From positions 1 through 64,000 of the forward strand of contig JAFAEQ010000053.1 of NCBI GenBank assembly GCA_023423935.1: a DNA stretch of 64,000 bases. Direction: 5' to 3'. The notes beneath the pieces are model-generated. The model was not told the origin of the DNA and did no database searches. It was given only the letters and a program-made list of their open reading frames with translations. This document shows, piece after piece, positions 35,659 to 45,438 of this stretch (the stretch's first letter is position 1; each line of letters starts with the position of its first letter). The translations under genes and the position numbers were made by a program. This DNA comes from Pseudomonadota bacterium (lineage in GTDB: Bacteria > Pseudomonadota > Gammaproteobacteria > Steroidobacterales > Steroidobacteraceae).

Positions 35659-36183
35659 ATGAAACCGAACCCGCAATCGACCGCTTCCGCGATCGCCACC
35701 TTCCGCCGCTACGGCCCGGAGCTGCACCAGTTCCTGCTGCGGCGGATCGGTCGCGAGCACGAAGTGGAGGACGTCGTACAGGAAGTGTTCTTGCGCCTGC
35801 TTCGCATCGGAAACAGCGATTTCGTTCGTAACCCCCGTGCCTATATCTACGGCATCGCGTTGCATGTCGTGCGCGAGTTTCGAATGCGATCCGTCAAAGC
35901 AGGCACGTGGGCAACGCTCGATCCGCAAGACATTGCCGACCTCGCCGAGGAGCGCAGCGAGTTGACTGAAGATGAGCTCGCGGAGCAACTCGATATCCAG
36001 CAACAGCTCGAGCGCGCGCTCCGAAGACTTCCCGCCGCGCACCGCACCGTATTCATCATGCACAAACGGGATGGCTACTCGTACGAGGAGATCGCGCAGC
36101 AGCTCAATATCTCGGTTCACACGGTGGACAAATATCTGCTGCAAGCGAAGGTTCGAATTCGCGCGATCGAGTGGAATCGCTGA
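35659..36183 (+). CDS. ECF sigma factor (cassette B)
   Basis: 174 residues. Region 2: FRRYGPELHQFLLRRIGREH, EVEDVVQEVFLRLLRI and NPRAYIYGIALHVV. Region 4: LPAAHRTVFIMHKRDGYSYE and IAQQLNISVHTVDKYLLQA. It is divergent from receptor B and followed at once by FecR. It resembles sigma D more than A or C. Confidence 0.92.
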   Translation: MKPNPQSTASAIATFRRYGPELHQFLLRRIGREHEVEDVVQEVFLRLLRIGNSDFVRNPRAYIYGIALHVVREFRMRSVKAGTWATLDPQDIADLAEERSELTEDELAEQLDIQQQLERALRRLPAAHRTVFIMHKRDGYSYEEIAQQLNISVHTVDKYLLQAKVRIRAIEWNR

Positions 36184-36184
36184 C

Positions 36185-37252
36185 ATGGAGCGTAAGGAAA
36201 TGAAAACGCCTCGCACCGACGAGCTCCGAATTGCGGAGGAAGCCGCGCGCTGGCAGCGTGAGCTCGAGCGTAACGATCCGAAGACGCAGGCTGAGTTCGC
36301 CGATTGGATCAAAGCCTCGCCACGTCACGTGCGCGAGTTCATGTTCATGGAAGCGCTCGACGCCGCCGCCAAGAATCTGGATCCAAACCTTCCGGTGGAG
36401 CGAGATCTCCAGCTCGACGACTCGACCAACGTGGTCTCACTGCAGCGCGAACCCACAGTCGATTCGAGTCCACCGAATCGCCGGCGTAGTTTGTGGCTCG
36501 CGACCGCTGCTAGCGTTGCAATCGCGGCGGGTGTTGCTTGGCTGGCACCGCGTTATCTCGCTGCGCCTGATCTCTACGTCACAGCGATCGGCGAGCAACG
36601 CACCTTCGAACTCGAGGACGGCTCCGTCCTGCAACTCAACACCCAATCGCGAGTTGAGGTGCGATACAGCGATTCGAGCCGCGATGTGCTTCTTCTCGAC
36701 GGCGAAGCGCTATTCAAAGTCGCCCACGACACTGCCCGACCCTTCCGAGTGCGTACCGACGATGCCGTGATCCGCGCTGTCGGCACACAGTTCAATGTGA
36801 ATCGACGCGCCGAAGGCACGATCGTCGCCGTCATCGAAGGCAAAGTCGAAGTCACCCCAAAGCTCGAGCCGACTGCTGCTCCGCAGAGTGCCGGTTCGCC
36901 TCCCGTCGTATCGAACATCGAACAGCACTTCCTCACCGCGGGCGAATCCGCTCGTGTCGAAGACAAGGCCGTCATCCGCACCGCGACCGTGAACGTCGAC
37001 GAAGCCACCGCCTGGCGCCAGCGCCGCCTCGTGTTCACCGAAGAAACCCTCGCGACGATCGCCGAGGAGTTCAATCGCTACAACCGCTCACCGCAACTCA
37101 TCATCGAAGGCGACGCCGCCCGCGCACGCCGCTACGGCGGAACATTCGACGCAGACGATCCGGAATCGTTGATTGCATTCGTCAGCCGCAACGGAGAGCT
37201 TGAGGTATCGCGAACCGGCCGCCAGATCGTGATCCGAGAGAAGGCAAACTGA
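36185..37252 (+). CDS. FecR-type anti-sigma factor (cassette B)
   Basis: 355 residues from ATG 36185, one base after the sigma stop (ATG 36200 is a weaker alternative because AAGGA would be too close). Cytoplasmic DUF4880 helices (EEAARWQRELERNDPKTQAE), a membrane segment (about 103-119, AASVAIAAGVAWLAPRY), a FecR domain (LEDGSVLQLNTQSRVEV, GEALFKVAHDTARPFRV, RAVGTQFNV) and a C-terminal module (IAEEFNRYNRSPQLII). Partner of the sigma factor just before it. Confidence 0.9.
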   Translation: MERKEMKTPRTDELRIAEEAARWQRELERNDPKTQAEFADWIKASPRHVREFMFMEALDAAAKNLDPNLPVERDLQLDDSTNVVSLQREPTVDSSPPNRRRSLWLATAASVAIAAGVAWLAPRYLAAPDLYVTAIGEQRTFELEDGSVLQLNTQSRVEVRYSDSSRDVLLLDGEALFKVAHDTARPFRVRTDDAVIRAVGTQFNVNRRAEGTIVAVIEGKVEVTPKLEPTAAPQSAGSPPVVSNIEQHFLTAGESARVEDKAVIRTATVNVDEATAWRQRRLVFTEETLATIAEEFNRYNRSPQLIIEGDAARARRYGGTFDADDPESLIAFVSRNGELEVSRTGRQIVIREKAN

Positions 37253-37317
37253 CCCTGGTGGACGTCCACTTCAATGACTGTGGACATGCGCGCTGTCGCT
37301 GGGATTAGGCCTTCAAG

Positions 37318-37361
37318 CCGTTGGACAGCTAAGTAGTGACCTGGGATTCGATGTCCAATCA
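37318..37361. repeat. Short direct repeat flanking the nucleotidyltransferase, copy 1
   Basis: CCGTTGGACAGCTAAGTAGT ... GATGTCC, with pairing arms around a GTAG-GACCTG core, recurs about 1 kb downstream at 38318-38361 (CCGATGGACATCCAAGTAGC ... GGATGTCC). The two copies bracket the nucleotidyltransferase module. Confidence 0.55.
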
Positions 37362-37435
37362 GTGCTAAGAGGAAGGGCTTGAGTGAGTAGCGGAAAGTCG
37401 CGGACCGTTTGCGTCTCGAGTGTCGGGCCGGAAAG

Positions 37436-37506
37436 CCGGGAAAGAACGAATTGAGAGGATGAGAGGATGCAACGTCATCCCGCTTTCCCGGCCCGGCACT
37501 GTTGAT
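37436..37506. repeat. 71-bp dispersed repeat, copy 2
   Basis: Almost identical to 19800-19870. Here it lies in the 37253-37526 gap, just after a GTGAGTAGCGGAAAGTCGCG segment that also occurs in the leader of sigma A (about 29764) and, diverged, in the remnant at 22105. Confidence 0.75.
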
Positions 37507-37526
37507 TCGGCAGCTGCGATATCCGG

Positions 37527-37715
37527 TTACAGGATAAACACGCTGTCCTTAAATGTAGATTCTCGCGGCGGCCAGGTCGGACACAGCGCTTCGACAACCA
37601 CCATCAGTTCGAAGAGGGCAGCGTACGGATCCTGCGGACGTGAAGTATCTGCGCGGCTATCAAGTCCGCCATCGGCCACGATGGGCGGCTCATTCGAGTT
37701 CTTGTAGGAGCTCAT
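37527..37715 (-). CDS. Small protein overlapping the nucleotidyltransferase 3' end
   Basis: 62 residues from ATG 37715, overlapping the nucleotidyltransferase by 26 bases. The core DPYAALFELMVVVEALCPTW followed by PPRESTFKDS is compact, aromatic and proline-bearing, unlike a random shadow frame, and I have the impression of such short proteins behind AbiEii-like genes. No function can be stated. A GTG at about codon 13 is an alternative start. Confidence 0.45.
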   Translation of the reverse strand: MSSYKNSNEPPIVADGGLDSRADTSRPQDPYAALFELMVVVEALCPTWPPRESTFKDSVFIL

Positions 37716-38226
37716 TGAGCAAGTCCTCGCGATCGAACAAACGGAAATACTCGGAGACCTCACCCATATTCAGCGTCGAGCGGTTCATCCGCAAAAGTGC
37801 GCGGATGTCTTCGAGATCCTGCGTGCGTTTAGGATGATTGACGATCCCCCGCAGCTTGAATGCAATGAGGCCTTCGCTGCTGATGACTCGGATGTGTCCC
37901 ATCGGAGTGCCTGTCTCCTCCGCTCCGGCGAGCAATCGCCGCGCGATCGGACGACTGGCATAGAGCAGATCGAGACGCTCGTCGCCCCGCACGTAATTGC
38001 CCGCATCTCCGCTGCGATACAAGCACACGTAACCGAGTTGCAACAGCGCCTCGTGGATGCGGTCCGCCGCATCGAAGTCGATGAGCAGATCGACAGCTTG
38101 AGTCGCTCTAACGACACCGTGGGATGCCAACGCCAGCCCGCCGATCAACGCAGACGGCGCCCCCAAACGCTCGCAGAGCGCGATCGCTTCCGACAATTGT
38201 CGGCCAAGGCGGGATGCGGCGAGCAT
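37690..38226 (-). CDS. AbiEii/MNT-like nucleotidyltransferase with altered active site
   Basis: 178 residues of the nucleotidyltransferase-toxin fold: IGGLALASHGVVRAT with the GG at 29-30, followed where the family has DxD by A-V-D (Ala44, Val45, Asp46), then LLYASRPIARRLLAGAE and the end helix FDREDLLNELLQELE. The first metal-binding aspartate thus appears to be alanine, so activity is doubtful. No antitoxin gene is adjacent upstream; a 62-residue frame overlaps its end. Direct repeats lie on both sides. Confidence 0.75.
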   Translation of the reverse strand: MLAASRLGRQLSEAIALCERLGAPSALIGGLALASHGVVRATQAVDLLIDFDAADRIHEALLQLGYVCLYRSGDAGNYVRGDERLDLLYASRPIARRLLAGAEETGTPMGHIRVISSEGLIAFKLRGIVNHPKRTQDLEDIRALLRMNRSTLNMGEVSEYFRLFDREDLLNELLQELE

Positions 38227-38317
38227 GGAACGGTTTCATGCTAATCAGACGCAGCGAGATTGCGCCAAGCCTTCGCGTCGTCAACGACGGCTCTATACGG
38301 ACACCGACCACTGACAA

Positions 38318-38361
38318 CCGATGGACATCCAAGTAGCGACCTGCGATCAGATGGATGTCCG
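38318..38361. repeat. Short direct repeat flanking the nucleotidyltransferase, copy 2
   Basis: See 37318-37361. In this copy the arms GGACATCC and GGATGTCC pair perfectly, so it is also a hairpin. It is followed by GGTGCCGGACCGGTGCCGGA and palindromic copy 3. Confidence 0.55.
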
Positions 38362-38381
38362 CGCCTGACCGGTGCCGGACC

Positions 38382-38440
38382 GGTGCCGGACCTGATCTTT
38401 GAATCTTCGATCCTCAAAGTTCAATAGTCCAAGTCCGGTA
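38382..38440. repeat. Palindromic REP-like element, copy 3
   Basis: GGTGCCGGACCTGATCTTTG on the left, then a loop near CTTCGATCC, then CAATAGTCCAAGTCCGGTAC on the right. It lies 80 bases downstream of the peptidase C stop, between two convergent-feeling borders. Confidence 0.65.
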
Positions 38441-38519
38441 CTGGCGGCACGGTGAACCACATCCTGCCGGTAGCGTGCGCACCTGTATGGGACACAGGGA
38501 CCGATACGGCACATGAGTG

Positions 38520-40922
38520 TCAGCTGCTCGGAAGCCGGGCCGATGTCTGCTCGCCGCGCGAACGCCGGGCGGTCTCACGCATCTCCCGCATTTCTCTCCA
38601 GCGTTCGTATTGATCCTTCTTGCTGAGGTCGGGGTCTTCCTCTCCTTTGAGCCAGAAGCTGTGCCAATCCACGTTGCCCTGCAGAGAATCCATTCGCTGG
38701 TCAGGCCGCCGGAGCTGATGAATCGTTGGCGGCGGAAACCACACGAGCTCGACAGGCTTGTGTTGGCGCCGAAGCAGCACATACGCATCCCAATGCGGCG
38801 GCACATAGCTGCCGTAGTGCTCGATGCGCAACGCCGCGTCGATGCGATCGGTGCGCAGCATGGGATCGCGCTCCACCCATGTCTGGAGGTCCTCGCCCCA
38901 TGGCTTTGCCCCCATCATCGCTTCGTTCGCCAGCACACTGCCGTAGACGCCGAAGCCGAAGTTGTACACGAGGTAACCAAACAGCGATGAATTCCAGGAG
39001 TCCGCGATCGTCGCGGAGGCGATCGGCACATCGGAGAATGTGATCAGATCGCGCACGATATTGCCCATGCCACTGAAACCGCTGATGCCGATACGCGTCG
39101 GGTCGATCAACCCCTGTGCATCGAGTGCGTCAACCGCATCGCGTAGAAGCTCGCGATAACCCAGAAATTCATCGTGCCCACCTGTACCGTCTCTGAGCAC
39201 TGGCAACATCAACACGAGCATGCCGCGAGCAGACATCACTCGGACGGCAGCGGCACTGGTGGTACCTCCCGCTCCGTCCAGCACGAACTCGCTCGGATCG
39301 AAGCTGTACGTTTGCACGAACAGGGGGTATCGCCGCCCTGCCAGGTAACCGACCGGCAAGATGATCTGCGATTGAAATTCCTGGCCGTGCCGGTCCTTCC
39401 ACGTGAACGGCTGTGCGCTGGCCAACTCGAGTTGATCGAATCGAGGATTGAGATTGGTCAAGCGCTTCTTGCGGCCAGTTAGCGGGTCAGCCACGTACAC
39501 ATCCGGTCGCGAGTTGAGCGACTGCTCGATGGAAAACTGCAGAGCCTGTGACGCTTTACTTGCAGCGCTCCTCGCTGTCACGCGCTGCCAACCCTGCGCC
39601 CCGCGTTTATAAGCACGAACCTCCTGCGCCGTTCTGACCTCCAGTACTGCGTCATCGCGCAGTACGGTGCTCGCCAGCATCTTGTCGAAGTTGAGTTTGA
39701 GATAAGCCGGATACAGGTGCTCAATGATGCGCCACGCACTCGACTCCAGGTCGTACTCGGCCACCACGGGCAGTTCCCGCTCGTTGCGCCGGATCGCACC
39801 AACAAGCTTTGCACCCCGAGGAATGAAGATGTTTGCGAGTACGACTTTCGTATCCGACAACCAGTGGGCATCGATTGACCCGCCATGTCCCGCTACGAAC
39901 CCACCCCCCGGCGCGTCGATGAATGTACGCTTGCCGCTCGACAGGTCGTAGAGCGCGAAACGGCCCAGCCCGCCGCTGTATCGACGGGCGAAGTAGTCTG
40001 AGCGCTCCTCCTTCATCTTCAGTGCGCGCGCCGCAGTCCCTTGCATCAAGATCGGATATTGATCGGCCCAGCGCTGCACCTCCTCGATGTCAGTAATGGG
40101 TTCGAACGAGACCGCCATCCTGGCGTTGGGCGAGACCCGAAGAATGGGGACATTGTCCGCTTCGAATGCATCTCCAATGGAACGCCACTGCTGCGCAGCT
40201 GCGGCATCGGTGACCGCGAACTGAAACTTGAGGGGAAAGTGCGTCGGGTCGTGTGGCAACAACGACTGGAAGACCGCATTCACCCCCGCGATGTGGCTCG
40301 ACGGATTCCATTCCTTCAGCGTCTGATTGTGGCGCACCACGTAGATCGTTTTGCCGGAGTCCGGACGATAGTGATAGGCAAGCACGGGTTGCGGATGGCG
40401 GGTCAGCTGGGTGTAGTGCCCGGACTCTATGTCCATCTCGTACACTTGGGTGGGCGCGTCATTCTCCTCGCCCAGAAATGTGATGCGACGACTGTCTGGC
40501 AGCCATCTCAGATCCCGAATGGCCTCCTCGAACACATGCAGCGATGACGACGCCCATTGCAGCAGCTGCCGAGGCTGCGGCAGCACTGCATTCTCCGGGC
40601 CCGCCAAGTAGCCGCGTATTGCATCCATCCGATAGTGCAAAAGGGTGAAGATGTTCTTGTTGAGGGCCACGTCTCCTCTGCGAACCACCAACAGCAGATG
40701 TCGCCCGTCCGGGGATACGTCGAACACGGGTGAGGCATCGATCTTGCGCCGCTCCTGAGGCCGCGCGAGTCGCGTGAACTCGACGATGTCCTTCACGGTG
40801 ACCTGCGGCATGACGGAGTCGGGCCGATCTTCCGACGCCTCGACACCCGACAATGCACCAACCATCAACGCCACTGCCGCCAGCAGCTTCGACCCTCTCG
40901 ATACTCGCGAAGCCATCATCAT
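38520..40922 (-). CDS. AtxE2-like S9 peptidase, lasso-isopeptidase type (cassette C)
   Basis: Start at the first of three ATGs (40922); AAGGAA lies nine bases upstream, and the stretch ASRVSRGSKLLAAVALMVGA is a signal peptide. 800 residues: propeller repeats (SPDGRHLLL, LPDSRRITF) then a hydrolase domain with Ser617 in GFSGMG, Asp712 in PHWDAY and His735 in TIHQL. The nucleophile lacks the usual GxSxGG end, and the tail EEDPDLSKKDQYERWREMR is shared with peptidase D. I recall such features from lasso-peptide isopeptidases (AtxE2-like), which open the isopeptide bond of lasso peptides; this is inference. A frameshift upstream puts receptor C in the same open frame. Confidence 0.85.
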   Translation of the reverse strand: MMMASRVSRGSKLLAAVALMVGALSGVEASEDRPDSVMPQVTVKDIVEFTRLARPQERRKIDASPVFDVSPDGRHLLLVVRRGDVALNKNIFTLLHYRMDAIRGYLAGPENAVLPQPRQLLQWASSSLHVFEEAIRDLRWLPDSRRITFLGEENDAPTQVYEMDIESGHYTQLTRHPQPVLAYHYRPDSGKTIYVVRHNQTLKEWNPSSHIAGVNAVFQSLLPHDPTHFPLKFQFAVTDAAAAQQWRSIGDAFEADNVPILRVSPNARMAVSFEPITDIEEVQRWADQYPILMQGTAARALKMKEERSDYFARRYSGGLGRFALYDLSSGKRTFIDAPGGGFVAGHGGSIDAHWLSDTKVVLANIFIPRGAKLVGAIRRNERELPVVAEYDLESSAWRIIEHLYPAYLKLNFDKMLASTVLRDDAVLEVRTAQEVRAYKRGAQGWQRVTARSAASKASQALQFSIEQSLNSRPDVYVADPLTGRKKRLTNLNPRFDQLELASAQPFTWKDRHGQEFQSQIILPVGYLAGRRYPLFVQTYSFDPSEFVLDGAGGTTSAAAVRVMSARGMLVLMLPVLRDGTGGHDEFLGYRELLRDAVDALDAQGLIDPTRIGISGFSGMGNIVRDLITFSDVPIASATIADSWNSSLFGYLVYNFGFGVYGSVLANEAMMGAKPWGEDLQTWVERDPMLRTDRIDAALRIEHYGSYVPPHWDAYVLLRRQHKPVELVWFPPPTIHQLRRPDQRMDSLQGNVDWHSFWLKGEEDPDLSKKDQYERWREMREMRETARRSRGEQTSARLPSS

Positions 40923-40947
40923 ATGAACGCATTCCTTATTTATGTTC

Positions 40948-43676
40948 TCACCAGCGCTTGCGCAATTGCAGCGAAACGAATCGGCCCCGCGCATCCGCAT
41001 TGGCCGGTCATACAGCAACCCATTGACAGGGTCATCGCGGAACGTTGGCGGGTCCCGATCGAACATGTTTGAAATGCTGAAACTCGCATCCAATCCGCTC
41101 CACCAACGCGCGTCGACTGCCTGCGGTGAATACCGCAGCGTGAGATCGGCGGTAGTCCATGACGAAATTCGCCCCGTCGGGGTCCGATAGGGATTGCGAT
41201 ACTCATCGACGTAATTGACGTGCAAATTGGCCGCGAGCGCGTCCTTTGCCCACCCGAACGAGGCGCGGGCGCGCAAATTCACCGGCTTGCCCGGTTCGTC
41301 CAGCATCTCAATCGCGGGACTGGTCGCTGTGATGTTGCGGGTATGATGCAGCGTATACGCAGCATTGACGCTGGTTGTGACCCTGCCCAGCGACGTATTC
41401 ATGGCGAAGGAACCGCTGAGATCCAATCCAGAGACATTCTCGCGAGCCAGGTTTGCGATGCGACGGTCGAACACGGCGAGATCGGGAATCGCTTCCAGCA
41501 GGCTCTGCGTGGCGGGATCCCATGCCGTGCCGGATTCATTGAATACGGGCCGGCCCTCCAGGGATTCCAGAATGGTTGCGATTCGTTGCTCTGTCGGTTT
41601 ACGGTCGATCAAGCCCGGGTATCGCGCCTCGCGCTGGAGAATCAGCTCCTCCTCCACGCCACCGAAGTAGGGCGAGTCCACCCGCCCAGTGTATTCAACG
41701 TCGTAGTACGAAATGGACAGTTGCAGTCCCGGCAGGTATTCAGGAGAGAAGTCGAGACCGACGCTCCAGGTGTCGGCCTCTTCGGGCCGAATCGCTGGAT
41801 TCGATCCTCCCCACACCAGGACCGTGCGCAGGTCATCGCCAATGGCAGGATCGGATACGCTCAGCAGTCGGCCGGTGTTCGCGCTCCCCACATACTCGAA
41901 GAACGCAGGCGCGCGGAATGCCGACGAGTAGGCGCCACGCACCCGCCAATCACGTGCAGGCTGCCATGAGATCCCCGCCTGAGGAGTGAAGGAGGACCCG
42001 AAGTCGCTGTAGTCGTCGTAACGCCCCGCCAGCGTCACTTGCAAGCTGCCGATACCGGCGTCGGGCAGGAGATCCAGCAGCAGCTCCGCAAATACTGCAT
42101 CCACTCGGCGTTCTCCTCCGATTGCTTGCGTCACGCCCGTGCTAGCGACGCGATACTTCAGCTCCTCCTCACGGTGTTCGACACCGACCGCCGCACGGGC
42201 GGACATCAAGTTCGAGGTAAAAAGCTGGCCGTCCGCGACCATCGACCCCGTCGTGGTAGCGACCTCAGTAGTTAATGCATACTCATACGCCGCGGCAAAG
42301 AACCCGTAATCCATGTTTGCAGCGTCGTTGGCGAGTGTATCGACGAGCGCATAGGTGCCGGCTATATCGAGTATCCAATCGCCTCCGACTCCTGCGCGAA
42401 CACCAGCGGACAAACTGTAATCGTCGGCTTCGAACGCGCTGCGACTCACCGAGTCGGACTCGGCCCCGGAGTACAGTTGCACTCCAACCGATTCAGTCTC
42501 TTTACGCGAGAACAAACCGTCGGCATAGAATTCGAAGCGATCAGAGAAGCTGTACTGGCCCGCAATGAAACCAGAGTGCCGATCGGCTCTCGGCTGCAGA
42601 TCGAGCCGTGAGACGCGATAGCCGTATGGCAACCATGATGAGGTAGCATGGCCAGTGTCGAGCGCCTTTAGCGGCTGTTCGTGGCGGTAATCGTAAGCTA
42701 CCACCAGCCCGCCACGTTCGGCCTCGATGCCAGCGCTGTGATTGAGACCGAAATACTCGCCTCCAGCATCGGACAATCCGTAGCTCGCGCCGGATTCCAT
42801 GCCGTCAAGGGACTTGCGGGTGATGAAGTTCACGACTCCACCCACTGCATCGGATCCGTATGTTGCAGAACGGCCGCCTGTAACGACCTCGACGCGCTCG
42901 ATCACTGACACCGGAATCGCGGAGATGTCCACGGCTCGGCCAGCGGCACTTCCCGCGCGGCGCTTACCGTTCAACAGCACCAATGTCGACTGCGTTCCCA
43001 GGCCACGCAGATCAATGCCAGATGCGCGATCCGTCGTGTTCTGCGCGGCGGCGCGCGACACCCCATGTCCATATGCGGCAGAAGGAGTGAACTCCGCGAA
43101 ATTCTGTGGCAACTCCCGAAACAAATCCTGAATCGTTGTATAGCCACCAGCGTCGATGTCCTCGCGAGTGATCGTGAGCGAAGGTGCTGTCACGTCCTGC
43201 GCACCTCGGATGTGACTACCGGTGACAATCACCTCTTCTAGCCGCACCGTTTGCGCGGTGTTCGTGCTGTCATCGCTCGATGCTGGCGGTGGGCTAGCCG
43301 TTTCGGTCGAAGGGCCTACGCTCCCTTGCACCAGGGCGATCGTCTGCATCTTCGCCGCAGACTGCGTCGCAGGCTGCAGCAGAATCGCGCCCTGCGGTGT
43401 TGTTGTGAACGTGAGTCCACTGTCGCTCAGCAATCTCGACAGTGCACTGATCGGATCGAGTCTGCCGCGCACGCCGGGTGAGCGCTTGCCGGAGACGATG
43501 TCGGGTGAATAGAGAATCTCCGTGCCGCTCTGACGCGCGAACTCGGTCAGCGCGGAGCGCAAGTTCTGTGGAGTGATCTCGAATGTTTGAGGTGAGGTGC
43601 CCTGCGCGTTGGCGAGCATGCAGCCCATGATCATTGCGCAAGAAGCGGCGAGTGTTCGAGATCTGAACCTGAGCAT
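40948..43676 (-). pseudogene. STN-domain TonB-dependent receptor, frameshifted near its end (cassette C)
   Basis: Signal peptide (1-24), STN domain (about 31-103; ITPQNLRSALTEFARQSGTE), VRLEEVIVTGSHIRGAQ, plug (IDLRGLGTQSTLVLLNGKRR, ATYGSDAVGGVVNFIT) and a full barrel to NMFDRDPPTF. After GLLYDRP the open frame continues into peptidase C as RMRGADSF..., but one base to the side the DNA reads NADARGRFVSLQLRKRW and a TGA at 40948-40950, the standard receptor ending. One base is therefore missing near 41001-41005. Either the sequence has an error or this gene has lost its last strand. AGGGGAAA precedes ATG 43676. Confidence 0.9.
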
Positions 43677-43854
43677 GTGTTTCCCCTTGTTGTTGTCGCG
43701 CTCTTTGGAGCGGCTTGTGCGGGGTAAGACGCGCGAGATTTGAAAAGCCGAACTTGCGTCCGTACCGGGATAGAACCTGATGGGTTCTTAGATCCCTTTC
43801 ATCCGGCGATGCTTTCTGAGCTTCTTCTGTTTGCGTCCGTTCAAGGATGCGCCG

Positions 43855-44910
43855 TCACTTGCGAGCGGCGAGCACGACTTTGCGTTCCGACTCTTCGGTG
43901 ATCTCCACTGGAAAATACGTCGTGACGGCTTCGACGAAAACCCCAGTTCTGCCGGTGACGAAGGCGCCGCTGAGTCTCAAGTCGGACAGCGATGGATCGC
44001 CGAGTTCGAGCTTGCGATCGGAGTAGCGATTGAGCTCGATGATCGCTTCGTCAAGGCGCGTGTTGTCGAAGATCACTTGCCCGGTGTGCCAACTCGTGAC
44101 GCGCTCGGCGTCCGCTCTTTGAACACGTTGTACGCCGGCTTCCAGTGAGAGCTGCTCGCCGGCTGTCAAAAGGATTGCCTCGCGCGGCCTCCGAGGGGCG
44201 CTCGCCTTCTCGCTCTGCACTTCCGCATCGGGCTCCACTTTCACCACGCCTTCCACCATCGTGAGCTGCACGCCTGCATCGCGAACCCAGACATCGAAAG
44301 CTGTGCCGACGGCGACGAAGCGCTGGCCTTGCGCTTCGACGATGAAGGGCCGTTGCTTGTCCTTCGCGACTTCGAACAGCGCTTGGCCGCGCGTGAGCGC
44401 GATCTTTCGCTCGGTCGCATTGAACGCGGCTTCGAGTTGCGTATCCGTGTTGAGCGTGATGCGAGAGCCATCCTCCAGCGTGAAGGACAGGCGTTCTCCG
44501 ATGGCCGTCCGATAGGTGCGCGCGGGCGCATCGGTGCTTGCTGATTGCAGTGTCGACGCGGGCGTCATCGACCACTCGGTCTTCAGCGCGATCGACAATG
44601 CGACGACGGCGATACATGCGGCAGCGACTGAGAGCCACCTGCGCGCCGGCGTGTGTTTGCGCGTGAGTCGCAATGCCGCTTCGTGTCGCAACGCCAGGAT
44701 TCCGGGATCGTCTGCAGCGTTCTCCATACAGCGCCACGCTTCAGCGACTCGCGCGTACGCCTGCCGATGCTCGGGCGCGCTGTCGCGCCACCGCTCGAAG
44801 TCCGCGCGTGCCTCGGCACTCACATTCTCGCCCTGCAATCGATCGTGCCAGCGCGCCGCGATTTCATTCACGGCATTGGTTCCCTGCGTTTTCACGTCAT
44901 GTGCGCTCAT
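43855..44910 (-). CDS. FecR-type anti-sigma factor (cassette C)
   Basis: 351 residues, three bases after the sigma stop. Cytoplasmic helices (AARWHDRLQGENVSAEARAD, EHRQAYARVAEAW), a membrane segment (about 93-109, WLSVAAACIAVVALSIAL), FecR domain (LEDGSRITLNTDTQLEA, GQALFEVAKDKQRPFIV, VAVGTAFDV) and a C-terminal module (AIIELNRYSDRKLEL ... VEAVTTYFPVEI). Confidence 0.9.
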   Translation of the reverse strand: MSAHDVKTQGTNAVNEIAARWHDRLQGENVSAEARADFERWRDSAPEHRQAYARVAEAWRCMENAADDPGILALRHEAALRLTRKHTPARRWLSVAAACIAVVALSIALKTEWSMTPASTLQSASTDAPARTYRTAIGERLSFTLEDGSRITLNTDTQLEAAFNATERKIALTRGQALFEVAKDKQRPFIVEAQGQRFVAVGTAFDVWVRDAGVQLTMVEGVVKVEPDAEVQSEKASAPRRPREAILLTAGEQLSLEAGVQRVQRADAERVTSWHTGQVIFDNTRLDEAIIELNRYSDRKLELGDPSLSDLRLSGAFVTGRTGVFVEAVTTYFPVEITEESERKVVLAARK

Positions 44911-44913
44911 GCC

Positions 44914-45438
44914 CTACTCCAATGCCTCACTCACGTGAGCCAACGCTCGTGCCGCGTGCTTTTCGACGGCACGCACCGAGACACCCATGAGCTGGGCGAT
45001 CTCGGCATGCTTCAAACCCTCGAAGCATCTCAATACGAATACGTCGCGCGTCCGCTCGGGCAGCGCGCGCAGAGCGGCGACGAGCCGCGATACATCTTCC
45101 CGCCCGATGAGCACGCGCTCTGGGGAAAACTCGGAGCTCGGCTCCTCCGCCATCTCGGCGGGCGCAGCGAACTCCCCGCGGACAAAGTCGCGTCGCAGAT
45201 GATCTTTCAGCGTGTTCGATGCCGTCTGGAAGATGTAAGCATCCGGATTCTCGACGTTCGCAATGTCCGGATGCCTTGCAAGCTTCAGGAAGACCTGTTG
45301 AACGAGATCCTCGACTTCGGCGGGATTACGCGTGCGCTTGCGAAAAAAACTCAGCAGCGGTGCGTAATAACGCTTTGCGACTTCTTCGAGTCGAGTACTG
45401 ATCAGGATCTTCGGAACGGCGGACATGCCACGAGTCAT
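44914..45438 (-). CDS. ECF sigma factor (cassette C)
   Basis: About 170-174 residues; start at ATG 45438 or 45426, undecided. Region 2: RYYAPLLSFFRKRTRNPAEV, EDLVQQVFLKLARH and NPDAYIFQTASNTLKDHL. Region 4: LPERTRDVFVLRCFEGLKHA and IAQLMGVSVRAVEKHAARA. Its upstream region, toward 46253, is made of dispersed repeats. Confidence 0.9.
   Translation of the reverse strand: MTRGMSAVPKILISTRLEEVAKRYYAPLLSFFRKRTRNPAEVEDLVQQVFLKLARHPDIANVENPDAYIFQTASNTLKDHLRRDFVRGEFAAPAEMAEEPSSEFSPERVLIGREDVSRLVAALRALPERTRDVFVLRCFEGLKHAEIAQLMGVSVRAVEKHAARALAHVSEALE

Noticed and set aside
38520..43676. A single 1718-residue receptor-peptidase fusion gene
   Set aside because: The normal receptor ending is present one frame aside and the peptidase has its own ribosome site and signal peptide, so the fusion is an effect of one missing base.
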